A stretch of 64,000 nt of DNA from positions 248,001 to 312,000 of the forward strand of contig JAUIEJ010000003.1 of assembly GCA_030428885.1 (NCBI GenBank). The letters run 5' to 3'. How positions within the stretch are numbered: position 1 is the stretch's first letter; each line of letters begins with the position of its first letter. Position numbers and translations under genes: made by a program. This DNA is from Gemmatimonadota bacterium. GTDB taxonomy: Bacteria; Gemmatimonadota; Gemmatimonadetes; Longimicrobiales; Gaopeijiaceae. Positions 18,412 through 26,630 of this stretch are shown here, in pieces. A model generated the notes under the pieces. That model did not search any database. It had not been told where the DNA came from and saw only the letters and a program-made list of their open reading frames with translations.

Positions 18412-19707
18412 GTGGTCGCCGCGCCGGAGAGCCGCGAAGTGGGGCTCGTGGGTGCCGTGTCCATGGGCATCGGCGGCATGGTGGGGGGCGGGATCTTCGC
18501 CGTTCTGGGGGTGGCGGCGGTGGAGGCCGGGCCCGCCACCCCCGTGGCCTTCGCCCTCGCCGGGCTCGTCGCGGCCCTGACGGCCTATTCGTACGCCGCC
18601 CTTTCCACCCATTTCCGCAGCGCGGGGGGCACGGCCACCTTCGTCGATCGGGTCTTCGGCATCCGGGACCTCACCGGCGGGCTCAACGTGGTGCTGTGGG
18701 CCGGCTACATCGCCACCACCGCCCTGTACGTATCGGCGTTCGCCAACTACGGGGGAACGTTGATGGGGGGAGGCGGCCTCCCGTCCCCCGGCCTCCGGGC
18801 GGGCCTGGTCCTGGTGGGCGTGGGAATTCCCTGGGCCATCAACCTCGCCGACGCCTCCCTCGTCGCCCGGAGCGAGGGCGTGGTGGTGGCCGTGAAGCTG
18901 GCCATCCTGGCCGTGGTCATCGGCGCCGGATTCCCGAGCGTGGACTGGACTCGGCTGGTGCCGGCGGCCCCGTCGCCGCCGGGGACGGCGGTGTTCGCGG
19001 CGGGGATGTTGATCTTCGTGGCCTACGAGGGCTTCGAACTCATCGCCAACGCCTCGGCCGACGTGGTGCGCCCCGAACGGACCCTTCCGTGGGCGTTCGG
19101 CCTCGCCGTGGGGATCGTGGTCGTCCTCTACGTGGCCATCGCCACGGTGGTGGTGGGAGCCCTGACTCCGGCGGAGATCGCCGGCTCGGCCGATGTCGCC
19201 CTGGCCCGGGCGGCCGGCGCCACGCTGGGGCCGGTGGGCTTCACGCTGGTGGCGGTGTCGGCGGTCCTGGCCACCTTTTCCGCCACCAACGCCACCCTCT
19301 ACGGCGCCGCCCGCCTGAGCTTCACCCTGGCCAGCGAGGGAGAATTGCCCCGGGCCTTCGAGGCGACCACCTGGCGGCAGCCAGTGGGGCTCCACGCCAC
19401 GGCACTGCTGGGCTTCGCCCTGGCGGTCCTGCTCCCCCTGACCAGCCTCTCCACGGTGTGCAGTGCGGTGTTCCTCGCCGTGTTCGCGGTGGTGAACGGG
19501 GCGGCCTTCAAGGTGGCGCCCACCATCGGCGCCCGCCGGTGGCTGGCGGGTCTGGGGGTGGTGGGCTGCTCCGCCTCCCTCGCCACGCTCCTCGTGCGAT
19601 CCGCCCGGGACGACCTCCCGGGTCTGGTGGTGCTCGCCGTTCTCGTAACCGCGGCGCTCCTGGTGGAGCGGGTCGTGCTCCGGCCGGCGACGCGGCGTAC
19701 GGGGTGA
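18412..19707 (+). CDS. Amino-acid permease, APC superfamily
   Basis: Probable inner-membrane amino-acid/proton symporter. The 431-residue protein has about twelve hydrophobic segments. The first helix carries the APC substrate-loop pattern GIGGMVGGGIFAVLG, and segment 6 has FVAYEGFELIANASADV, also APC-like. The GTG start at 18412 has a good Shine-Dalgarno (CGGAGGGA, about five bases ahead). It follows guaA by 13 bases and may be read with it. The substrate cannot be told from sequence. Confidence 0.88.
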   Translation: MVAAPESREVGLVGAVSMGIGGMVGGGIFAVLGVAAVEAGPATPVAFALAGLVAALTAYSYAALSTHFRSAGGTATFVDRVFGIRDLTGGLNVVLWAGYIATTALYVSAFANYGGTLMGGGGLPSPGLRAGLVLVGVGIPWAINLADASLVARSEGVVVAVKLAILAVVIGAGFPSVDWTRLVPAAPSPPGTAVFAAGMLIFVAYEGFELIANASADVVRPERTLPWAFGLAVGIVVVLYVAIATVVVGALTPAEIAGSADVALARAAGATLGPVGFTLVAVSAVLATFSATNATLYGAARLSFTLASEGELPRAFEATTWRQPVGLHATALLGFALAVLLPLTSLSTVCSAVFLAVFAVVNGAAFKVAPTIGARRWLAGLGVVGCSASLATLLVRSARDDLPGLVVLAVLVTAALLVERVVLRPATRRTG

Positions 19708-19726
19708 GGAGGGCCGCCGGGGCGAC

Positions 19727-20143
19727 TCAGGGCGCCTCGGCGTCGGCCTCGATCTCGATGAGCATGTCGGGATGGATGAGCCGGCGTACCTCCACCATGG
19801 TCGTGGCGGGCGGGTGGCCCTCGAAGGCCTCCCGGTGGGCCCGGCCGAATTCGGCCCATCGGTCGATGTCGGTGACGAACATGCGCGTGCGTACCACCCG
19901 ATCCAGACCCACGTCCAACCCCGCCAGGGCCGTGCGAATCAAATCGAAGCAGCGGGTGGCCTGGGCGTAGGCGTCTCCCGGGGCGTGGACGCCCCCGCCT
20001 TCCGCCACCGGGGCCGTGCCCGTCACCACGATGCGGGTTCCGGCCCGGAGGGCCCGGCAGTAGCCGACGTCCGCCTCCCACGGGGCGTCGCTGAAGACCC
20101 GTTGAAACGGCGCAGCACGGGGTGGTTCTTTCGGTTCTGGCAC
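19727..20143 (-). CDS. RidA (YjgF/YER057c/UK114) superfamily protein lacking the catalytic arginine
   Basis: Starting at GTG 20143 the protein has 138 residues. Classic members deaminate reactive enamine/imine intermediates released by PLP enzymes. The fold marks are ALRAGTRIVVTGTAPV, TRCFDLIRTALAGLDVGLDRVVRTRMFVTDI and the C-terminal VEVRRLIHPDMLIEIEADA. The family segment P-x-R-S-x-V-E-V is here PPATTMVEV, so the arginine needed for deaminase activity is replaced by Thr. It therefore resembles the Rid subfamilies that lack this activity. It is convergent with the permease gene and divergent from the exported protein at 20207. The open frame continues upstream to 20497, but that part is antisense to the neighbour. 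Confidence 0.85.
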   Translation of the reverse strand: MPEPKEPPRAAPFQRVFSDAPWEADVGYCRALRAGTRIVVTGTAPVAEGGGVHAPGDAYAQATRCFDLIRTALAGLDVGLDRVVRTRMFVTDIDRWAEFGRAHREAFEGHPPATTMVEVRRLIHPDMLIEIEADAEAP

Positions 20144-20206
20144 GTGGTCTGCATCTCCCCGAATCGTCACTCGTGAATCCCGAACCTCGACTTCGAGGCC
20201 GATCCT

Positions 20207-20827
20207 ATGTTCAATTCCCTCCGTTTCGCCACCGCCTTGACCGTGGCCGCCCTCGCCGTTCCCTCCGCGTCCGCGGCCCAGGTGGCCTGGGACAGCCCCA
20301 TGCTCATGGCGCCGGGAGCGCCGGCGGGGTGGGGCTTCCACCTCGTCGATCCCCACCCCGGGGACGGGCTGGGCGGCCTGGTGACCTGGCGCGCCAACCC
20401 CGCCCCCGTGGGGTTGGGCTTCCGGGCAGGACTCTTCGAGGGGAGCCGGGACGACCTGGGCATCGTGGGCGGCGTGGACCTGGCCGGCACGCTGCACCGG
20501 GGGTCGGACGACGCCCCCTTCGACGTGATCTGGTTCTTCGGGGCCGGGTTGGGCATCGACGACGACATCCTGGCCAGCTTCCCGCTGGGCATCGCCGCCG
20601 GGTGGTCGTTCGTGGGCCCCGACGTGGCCTTCCGGCCGTACGTGGCGCCCCGTCTCGTCCTGGACGCCTTCTTCGGCGACGACGTCAACGACGATCTCGA
20701 CCTCGAGGCCGCCGTGGAACTGGGCCTCGACCTCGCCTTCTCCCCCACGTTCGCCATCCGCACCGCGGCGTCGCTGGGAGATCGGGACGCCATCTCCATC
20801 GGCATCGCCGTTCCGGGCCGTCGCTGA
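20207..20827 (+). CDS. Exported protein, probable small outer-membrane barrel, unknown function
   Basis: 206 residues with a signal peptide (basic start, hydrophobic ALTVAALAVPSASA, cleavage likely after AQ-proximal Ala at about 24). The mature part is rich in Gly, Asp and aromatic residues in alternating short stretches (GLGFRAGLFEG, VIWFFGAGLGI, GIAAGWSFVGP, VAFRPYVAPRLVLDAFF, LELGLDLAFSPTFAIRTAASLG-like). This looks like an eight-strand barrel. It is divergently arranged with the RidA-like gene over 63 bases and convergent with the methyltransferase gene. No named family recognised. Confidence 0.7.
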   Translation: MFNSLRFATALTVAALAVPSASAAQVAWDSPMLMAPGAPAGWGFHLVDPHPGDGLGGLVTWRANPAPVGLGFRAGLFEGSRDDLGIVGGVDLAGTLHRGSDDAPFDVIWFFGAGLGIDDDILASFPLGIAAGWSFVGPDVAFRPYVAPRLVLDAFFGDDVNDDLDLEAAVELGLDLAFSPTFAIRTAASLGDRDAISIGIAVPGRR

Positions 20828-20837
20828 TCCCGGCGAG

Positions 20838-22061
20838 CTACTCCACCGTGCAGACCAGGCACTTGAGGTAGGCCGTCTCGGGGCAGGTGGGGGACACCGG
20901 GTGGTCGAGAGGCTGACCGCGCCGCTCGATCACCCGGATCCGCCGCCCCGTCCGCTCTTCCACCCCGGCCACCACCCCCAGGAAGTCCTGGGCGCTCACC
21001 CGGCCGGTGCACGAGCAGGTCACCAGGATCCCGTCGGGCTCGAGGCAGTCCACGGCCAGTTCGTTCAGGGAGGCGTAGCCCCGGAGGGCCTGGGGCACGC
21101 CCCGGCTGGACCGGGCGAACCGGGGCGGATCCAGCACGATCATGCCGAAGCGGGCGCCGGCCTCCTTCCGGGCCTCCAGCCAGCGGAAGGCGTCGCTCTT
21201 CTCCAGGGTCCACCGGCCCGAGGCCAGGTCGTCGTCGAGCCCGTTCAGGGCGCCGTTGATCCGGGCCCGCTCCAGCGCCCCCGCCGAGACGTCCACCCCG
21301 TGGACCGAGGTGGCCCCCGCCCTGAGAAGGCGCAGGGCGAATCCCCCGGTGTAACAGCAGACGTCGGCCACCCGGCGACCCTTCCCCAGGTGGGCCACCG
21401 CCCTGCGGTTGTCCCGCTGGTCCAGATAGGCCCCGGTCTTCTGTCCGGTGTGGAGATCCACGGCGTAGCGAACGCCGTCTTCGTCCACCTCCAGGGGCCC
21501 CTCGGGGAGCACGCCGAAGAGCAGGCCGTCGCTCACGTCCAGCCCCTCCTCGTCCAGGATTCCCCGGGCCGTGCGCAACACGGCCCCGTCGACCCCGGGA
21601 TCGGGTGCCAGGGCGCCCCGGAGGGCGTCCAGCAGCACCTCGCGCCGGTGCCAGAGGGCGAGGGACGTGAACTGGACGGCCAGGATCCGCCCGTAGCGAT
21701 CCACCGTGAGCCCGCTGAGGCCGTCGCCCTCGGAGAAGACCAGCCGGCACGCCCCGTCGGGGTCCAGGAGTCCCGCGTTGCGGCGGTGCGCCACGGCCCG
21801 ATGGACCCGGCGGCGCCAGGCGTCGTCGTCCAGGGTCTCGTCTTCGCGCCAGGCGTAGAGCCGCACCCGGATCTGGCTGTGGGGATTGAAGAGGCCCCGG
21901 GCCACGAAGTCGCCGTCGCTGTCCACCACCACCACCTCGGCGCCGTCCCCGGGAGCGCCCTGCACCCGTTCGACGGCGCCGGAGAACACCCAGGGATGGC
22001 GGCCCCGGGCCGGGCGGTCCCGCCCTCGCTTGAGCCGGACCGTGGGCGTCGCGTCGATCAG
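20838..22061 (-). CDS. rlmI: RlmI-type 23S rRNA (cytosine-5) methyltransferase
   Basis: SAM-dependent methyltransferase of the RlmI family, which methylates C1962 of 23S rRNA in E. coli. It has an N-terminal PUA domain (VRLKRGRDRPARGRHPWVFSGAVERV region), an EEHAD-like linker (LHTGQKTGAYLDQRDNR, typical of the family), SAM motif I (VCCYTGGFALRLLRAG), motif IV DPPRFARSSRG and a catalytic-cysteine region TCSCTGRVS. The most natural start is CTG at 22061, which overlaps the preceding stop as CTGA and gives 407 residues. The nearest conventional start is GTG at 22130, inside the upstream gene. Cotranscribed with the lipoprotein gene. Confidence 0.85.
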   Translation of the reverse strand: MIDATPTVRLKRGRDRPARGRHPWVFSGAVERVQGAPGDGAEVVVVDSDGDFVARGLFNPHSQIRVRLYAWREDETLDDDAWRRRVHRAVAHRRNAGLLDPDGACRLVFSEGDGLSGLTVDRYGRILAVQFTSLALWHRREVLLDALRGALAPDPGVDGAVLRTARGILDEEGLDVSDGLLFGVLPEGPLEVDEDGVRYAVDLHTGQKTGAYLDQRDNRRAVAHLGKGRRVADVCCYTGGFALRLLRAGATSVHGVDVSAGALERARINGALNGLDDDLASGRWTLEKSDAFRWLEARKEAGARFGMIVLDPPRFARSSRGVPQALRGYASLNELAVDCLEPDGILVTCSCTGRVSAQDFLGVVAGVEERTGRRIRVIERRGQPLDHPVSPTCPETAYLKCLVCTVE

Positions 22062-22420
22062 CGGGCCTCGCCGGAGGCCACCGTGTCTTCGCCCGCGGCG
22101 GCCCGCAGTCGATTCTGCACGTCTTCCCACACCCCCCGCATGGCCGCGGGGTCGGCGCCCCAGGCGTCGGCGAAGCCCAGGAGATCGTCTTCCGTGACGC
22201 CGTGCTTCTCCAGCACCCGGGTGCGCTCGGCGTCGGTGATCACCCCCGTGGGGGTGCCCAGAGCCGACAGCCGCAGGTCCACGTAGGTGGCCACGAACGT
22301 CTCCCAATCCACCGGTCCGTCGTACGAGGCCGGGCTGTCGTCGCAGGCCGCGGCGGAGAGGGCACAGGCGGCGGCGAAGGCGACCACCGGGAACCGGCGG
22401 CGAAAGGCGTCGAGGAACAT
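22058..22420 (-). CDS. Small lipoprotein, unknown function
   Basis: 120 residues. A signal sequence (RRRFPVVAFAAACALS) is followed by AAACDD, a relaxed lipobox with the lipid-carrying Cys at about position 27. The mature part is mainly helical and acidic (FVATYVDLRLSAL, ERTRVLEKHGVTEDDLLGFADAWG). It has the look of the small DUF4296-like lipoproteins, but I cannot confirm this. It starts about 155 bases from the divergent M14 gene. The stop overlaps the methyltransferase start. Confidence 0.65.
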   Translation of the reverse strand: MFLDAFRRRFPVVAFAAACALSAAACDDSPASYDGPVDWETFVATYVDLRLSALGTPTGVITDAERTRVLEKHGVTEDDLLGFADAWGADPAAMRGVWEDVQNRLRAAAGEDTVASGEAR

Positions 22421-22527
22421 GGGCGGGGACGGGGGTGGCGGGGGTCCGGAATCGGGAGGCTCCTACCCCCCGGGGACCCGGAAGGTCGCGGCGGGGTTCA
22501 GTCTACCCCGTGGCGGCCATGGGCCGC

Positions 22528-22535
22528 TACCTTGG
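22528..22535 (+). promoter_or_regulatory. TACCTTGG element upstream of the M14 peptidase gene
   Basis: TACCTTGG lies 40 bases before the ATG at 22576. The identical octamer precedes the S9 peptidase gene on the minus strand (48922-48915), and TACCTTCC precedes the barrel gene at 49041. It could be a -10-like element; no convincing -35 is seen. Confidence 0.25.
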
Positions 22536-22575
22536 GCTGTTTCGAGGCCCCACTCCACACGGTTCCCCACGGTCC

Positions 22576-25146
22576 ATGCCCGTCGCCGCTCCCCGCTTCC
22601 GCCGCTCCGCCGTCCCCGCGTTCGCCCTCCTCCTGGGGGCGCTCGTCGCCGGACTCCCCGGAGCGGCCCGGGGCCAGGCGCCCCCGTCGCCGGCCGACGT
22701 CCTGGGGTGGCCGCTGGGCACGCGCTTCACCGACGTGCCCTCGGTGCATCGCTACATGGACGCCCTGGCGGCGGCCTCGCCCCTGGTCTCGGTGGAACCC
22801 TACGGCGCGACCTGGGAGGGCCGCCCCCTCATCCAGGTGGTGGTGGCCTCGGCAGCCCACCGGGCCCGGCTCGACGAGATCCTGGCCGCCAACCGGGAAC
22901 TGGCCGATCCCGACACGCCCCCCGCCCGCGTCGACGAGATCGTCGCCGGCAATCCCGCGGTGGTCTACTTCTCGTACGGCGTCCACGGCAACGAGAGCTC
23001 GTCCACCGAGGCGGCCCTCTGGACCGCGTGGGACCTGGCCCGGGGCGCGCCCGAAGTCGCCGGGGTCCTGGACTCGGTGGTGGTGGTCATCGACCCCGTG
23101 GTGAATCCAGACGGCCGCACCCGGTACGTGGAGTTCTACCGGTCCACCCGGGGTCCCATTCCCAACCCCGACCCCGCCACCCGGGAGCACCGGGAGCCGT
23201 GGCCCGGAGGGCGCACGAACCACTACTACTTCGATCTGAATCGCGACTGGACCTGGACCAGCCAGATCGAAACCCGGGCCCGCCTCGCCACCTGGGACCG
23301 GTGGACGCCCCAGATCCACGTGGACTTCCACGAGATGAGCCCCAACTCGTCGTACTTCTTCTTTCCCCCGGCCGAGCCCATCAACCCCATCTATCCGGAG
23401 CACACGGCCCGATGGGCCCAGCGCATCGGAGACGGCAACGCCCGGGCCTTCGACGAGCAGGGGTGGCTCTACTTCACCGAAGAGAGCTACGACCTCTTCT
23501 ATCCGGGGTACGGGGACTCCTGGCCGTCGCTCCTGGGCTCCATCGGCATGACCTACGAGCAGGCCGGGGGCGGATCGGCCGGGTTGGCCTACGAGCGCTC
23601 CGACGGTTCGATCCTCACCCTGGCCCAGCGGGCCACCCATCACCGGGTGGCGGGCCGAGCCACGTTGCGCACGGCCATGGAGGGCCGGGCCGACCTGCTC
23701 CGGGGCTTCGCCGACTTCCACCAGTCCGTGGACGAGGGGCTCCCCGACATCCTCCTGGTGCCCCGGGACGGCGCGGGTCCGGGATCGGGGGCGCGCCTCG
23801 CCGCCCTCCTGGCCCATCTGGACGCCCAGGGGATCCGGTACGAGCGGGCCGACGAGGGCTTCGAGGCCCGGGCCACACCCCACCGGGGGTGGGCGGTGCG
23901 GAACCGGTTTCCCGCGGGCACGATCCGGGTGCCGGCTCGCCAGCCCCGGGGCCGTCTGGCCGTGACCCTGCTCCAGGCCGAGACCGTGCTCGACGCCACC
24001 TACTCGTACGACATCAGCGCGTGGTCGCTCCCCTTCGGCTACGGGGTGGAGGCCCACGCGGTGAACGAGGATCTCGGCGGGGCGTGGTCGCCCGGCTCGG
24101 GAGCCGCGGCGCCGGCGCCGGCCCCCACGACGTCGTCGTCGTACGGGGTGCTGGTCCGCCCCGGGTACCACGCCTGGCCGGCGCTGGTCGCGTTTCTGGA
24201 GGACGGAGGGCGGGGGCGGGTCATGCCCGACACGTTCCGCATGGGCGAGACGGCCTACCCCCGGGGCACGATCTTCCTGCCCCGGCTGTCCAATCCCGAT
24301 CTGGCCCAGCGCCTGGAGCGGGCCGGGCTGGCGCCGTTCGCCGAGCCCGTGAGCACGGCCGTCACCACCACCGGCCCCGACCTGGGCACGGGTGATGCCG
24401 GCGAGCTCTCCCTCCCCCGGGTGGTGGTGCTGGGGGGCTCCGGCACCTCCAGCGGCTCCTTCGGCGCCCACCTCTACTTCCTGGACCACCGCCTGGGCCT
24501 GCCGTACGACGCGGTGCAGGTCGACGACTTCGGCAGTCTCGATCTGGGCGAGGTGGACGTGGTGGTGGTCCCCGAGGGCGGCGGGGTGGCCGGTCGTCTC
24601 GGCGACGCCGGCATGGAGCGCCTCGAGGCCTGGGTCCGGGCCGGGGGCACGGTGGTGGCGGTGGGGTCGGGGGCGGCGTCCCTCGGCGGCATGGTGGGGG
24701 TGGAGGTGCGACGCACCACCGGACCCGAGGAGTCGGAACGCCTGGGGCGGGCCCTCCGCACGGTGGAGGAGCGGCGGCTGGAGCGCTGGGAGTCCCAGAC
24801 GCCCGGCACGATCCTTGAAGTCTCTCTCGACCCGGGTCACCCCCTGGCCTTCGGTGCCGGAACCGCCGATCGCGACGATCGGATGTTCGTGCTGTCCACC
24901 GGAGCGGGGTTCGAGCCCGACGAGGACTTCGAGTCGGCCGCGTGGTTTCCCGAAGACGCCGAAGGAGTGAGCGGCGTCATCGGCGAGGCCACCGTCGACC
25001 GCCTCCGGCTCAGCTCCTGGTTGGTGGAGCGCGGCCTGGGGCGGGGGAGCGTGATCCTCTTCGCCGACGACCCGTTGTTCCGGATCATGTGGTACGCGGG
25101 GTTCCAGACCTACGCCAACGCGCTGCTGCTGGGTCCCGCGTTCTGA
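22576..25146 (+). CDS. Exported M14-family zinc carboxypeptidase-like protein with C-terminal amidotransferase-like domain
   Basis: ATG 22576 gives 856 residues with a clear signal peptide (RRSAVPAFALLLGALVAGLPGAARG, then QAPPSP). The M14 domain spans about residues 45-400. Zinc ligands are His and Glu of GVHGNESSSTE and the later His of IHVDFHEMSPNSSYFF; the probable catalytic Glu is in GSIGMTYEQAGG. The protein is far longer than a bare M14 enzyme. A linker follows, then a Rossmann-like domain from about residue 610 (RVVVLGGSGTSSGSFGAHLYF and DVVVVPEGGGVAG) resembling class I glutamine amidotransferase folds. Likely periplasmic or outer-membrane peptide degradation. The M48 gene follows after 38 bases. 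Confidence 0.88.
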   Translation: MPVAAPRFRRSAVPAFALLLGALVAGLPGAARGQAPPSPADVLGWPLGTRFTDVPSVHRYMDALAAASPLVSVEPYGATWEGRPLIQVVVASAAHRARLDEILAANRELADPDTPPARVDEIVAGNPAVVYFSYGVHGNESSSTEAALWTAWDLARGAPEVAGVLDSVVVVIDPVVNPDGRTRYVEFYRSTRGPIPNPDPATREHREPWPGGRTNHYYFDLNRDWTWTSQIETRARLATWDRWTPQIHVDFHEMSPNSSYFFFPPAEPINPIYPEHTARWAQRIGDGNARAFDEQGWLYFTEESYDLFYPGYGDSWPSLLGSIGMTYEQAGGGSAGLAYERSDGSILTLAQRATHHRVAGRATLRTAMEGRADLLRGFADFHQSVDEGLPDILLVPRDGAGPGSGARLAALLAHLDAQGIRYERADEGFEARATPHRGWAVRNRFPAGTIRVPARQPRGRLAVTLLQAETVLDATYSYDISAWSLPFGYGVEAHAVNEDLGGAWSPGSGAAAPAPAPTTSSSYGVLVRPGYHAWPALVAFLEDGGRGRVMPDTFRMGETAYPRGTIFLPRLSNPDLAQRLERAGLAPFAEPVSTAVTTTGPDLGTGDAGELSLPRVVVLGGSGTSSGSFGAHLYFLDHRLGLPYDAVQVDDFGSLDLGEVDVVVVPEGGGVAGRLGDAGMERLEAWVRAGGTVVAVGSGAASLGGMVGVEVRRTTGPEESERLGRALRTVEERRLERWESQTPGTILEVSLDPGHPLAFGAGTADRDDRMFVLSTGAGFEPDEDFESAAWFPEDAEGVSGVIGEATVDRLRLSSWLVERGLGRGSVILFADDPLFRIMWYAGFQTYANALLLGPAF

Positions 25147-25184
25147 ACACGCCGACGCACCGCCGTTTTCCAGGGAGAGTGTCC

Positions 25185-26618
25185 ATGCCCCACCTTCGCC
25201 GAGTCGCCGCCGCCCTCGTTCTGGCCGGCGCCGCCGTCACCACCGCCTGCGCCGTGAACCCCGCCACCGGCAGCCGGGAGCTGTCGCTGGTGAGCGAAGG
25301 GCAGGAGATCCAGATGGGGCGGGAGTCCGACCCCCAGATCGTGGCCCAGATGGGCCTGTATCCCGACTCGGCGGTCCAGCGGTACGTCCGGGACATCGGC
25401 CTGCGCATGGCGGCCCGGTCGGAGCGCCCCGATCTGCCCTGGACGTTCCGGGTGCTGGACGACCCGACCGTCAACGCCTTCGCCCTCCCCGGCGGCTTCA
25501 TCTACATCACCCGGGGCATCCTGACCCACCTCACCAACGAGGCGGAGCTGGCCGGGGTGCTGGGGCACGAGATCGGCCACGTCACGGCCCGCCATTCGGC
25601 CAACCAGATGAGCCGGGCCCAGCTCGCCCAGATCGGCCTTGTGGCGGGCATGGTGTTTTCCGAGACGGTCCGGGACTACGCCGGGGTGGCGAGCCAGTCC
25701 CTGGGACTCCTCTTCCTCAAGTTCGGCCGGGACGACGAGAGCCAGGCCGACGAACTGGGGATCCGCTACATGACGCGCCTGGGGTACGACCCCCGGGAGC
25801 TGGCGGGCGTCATGCGCATGCTCTCCCGCACCTCGGAGTTGGCCAGCGGCGGCGGGCGCGTGCCCGAGTGGCTGTCGACCCACCCCGACCCGGCCAATCG
25901 CAGCGAGTCGATCCTGGCCCAGGTGGCGGCGGGAGACTACGCCTCGGCCACCACGGTGGAGCGGGACGGGTTCCTGCGCCGCATCGACGACATGCCCTTC
26001 GGGCCCGATCCCCGGGAAGGCTTCGTGGACGGCGGCGCCTTCCATCACCCGGGCCTGGCCTTCCGCCTCGACACCCAGGGCTGGCAGGTGAGCAACCAGA
26101 AGACCGCCGTCCAGTTCATCTCGTCCGACGGCGGCGCCGCGGTGATCCTCACCATCGGCGACGGTTCACCCGAGTCGGCCCTCCAGGAGTTCGGCGGCCA
26201 GGACGGCGTGAGCGTGGGTTCGGGCACCCGGGTCGACGTGAACGGGTCGCCCGGCGTGCGGGCCCCCTTCGAGGCCCAGACCCAGGACGGCACCCTGGCC
26301 GGCGAGGTGGTCTTCGTGGACTACGGCGGCAACACGTACCGGCTCCTGGGCCTCTCGTCGTCCCAGGGGTGGCCGTCGGTGGCGTCCACGGCCCGGGCGA
26401 TCCAGCAGTCGTTCCGCCGGGAGACCGACCCCGACGTGCTCTCGGCCATGCCAGACCGTCTCGAGGTGGTGTCGGTGGGCCGATCCCTTTCGTTCGACGC
26501 CTTCCGCTCCCGCTACCCGTCGTCGGTGGATCCGGTGATCGTGGCCCTCATCAACCAGATCGACGAGACGGCCACGGTTGAGCGGGGCCTCTGGAAGCGG
26601 GTGGTGGGCTCGAACTGA
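25185..26618 (+). CDS. M48-family metalloprotease lipoprotein
   Basis: 477 residues. ATG 25185 has AGGGAGA about seven bases ahead. A lipoprotein signal ends TTACAVNP, so it is probably anchored on the periplasmic side. The catalytic motif is HEIGH in GVLGHEIGHVTARHSA; the third zinc ligand is the Glu of DDESQADELG. This is the arrangement of BepA/LoiP-type proteins that act in outer-membrane protein quality control. A C-terminal region of about 170 residues (from GGAFHHPGLAFRLD) is separate from the protease and beta-rich. Probably cotranscribed with the M14 gene; convergent with the HD-GYP gene, 12 bases apart. Confidence 0.9.
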   Translation: MPHLRRVAAALVLAGAAVTTACAVNPATGSRELSLVSEGQEIQMGRESDPQIVAQMGLYPDSAVQRYVRDIGLRMAARSERPDLPWTFRVLDDPTVNAFALPGGFIYITRGILTHLTNEAELAGVLGHEIGHVTARHSANQMSRAQLAQIGLVAGMVFSETVRDYAGVASQSLGLLFLKFGRDDESQADELGIRYMTRLGYDPRELAGVMRMLSRTSELASGGGRVPEWLSTHPDPANRSESILAQVAAGDYASATTVERDGFLRRIDDMPFGPDPREGFVDGGAFHHPGLAFRLDTQGWQVSNQKTAVQFISSDGGAAVILTIGDGSPESALQEFGGQDGVSVGSGTRVDVNGSPGVRAPFEAQTQDGTLAGEVVFVDYGGNTYRLLGLSSSQGWPSVASTARAIQQSFRRETDPDVLSAMPDRLEVVSVGRSLSFDAFRSRYPSSVDPVIVALINQIDETATVERGLWKRVVGSN

Positions 26619-26630
26619 CCCGCCGCCGAC

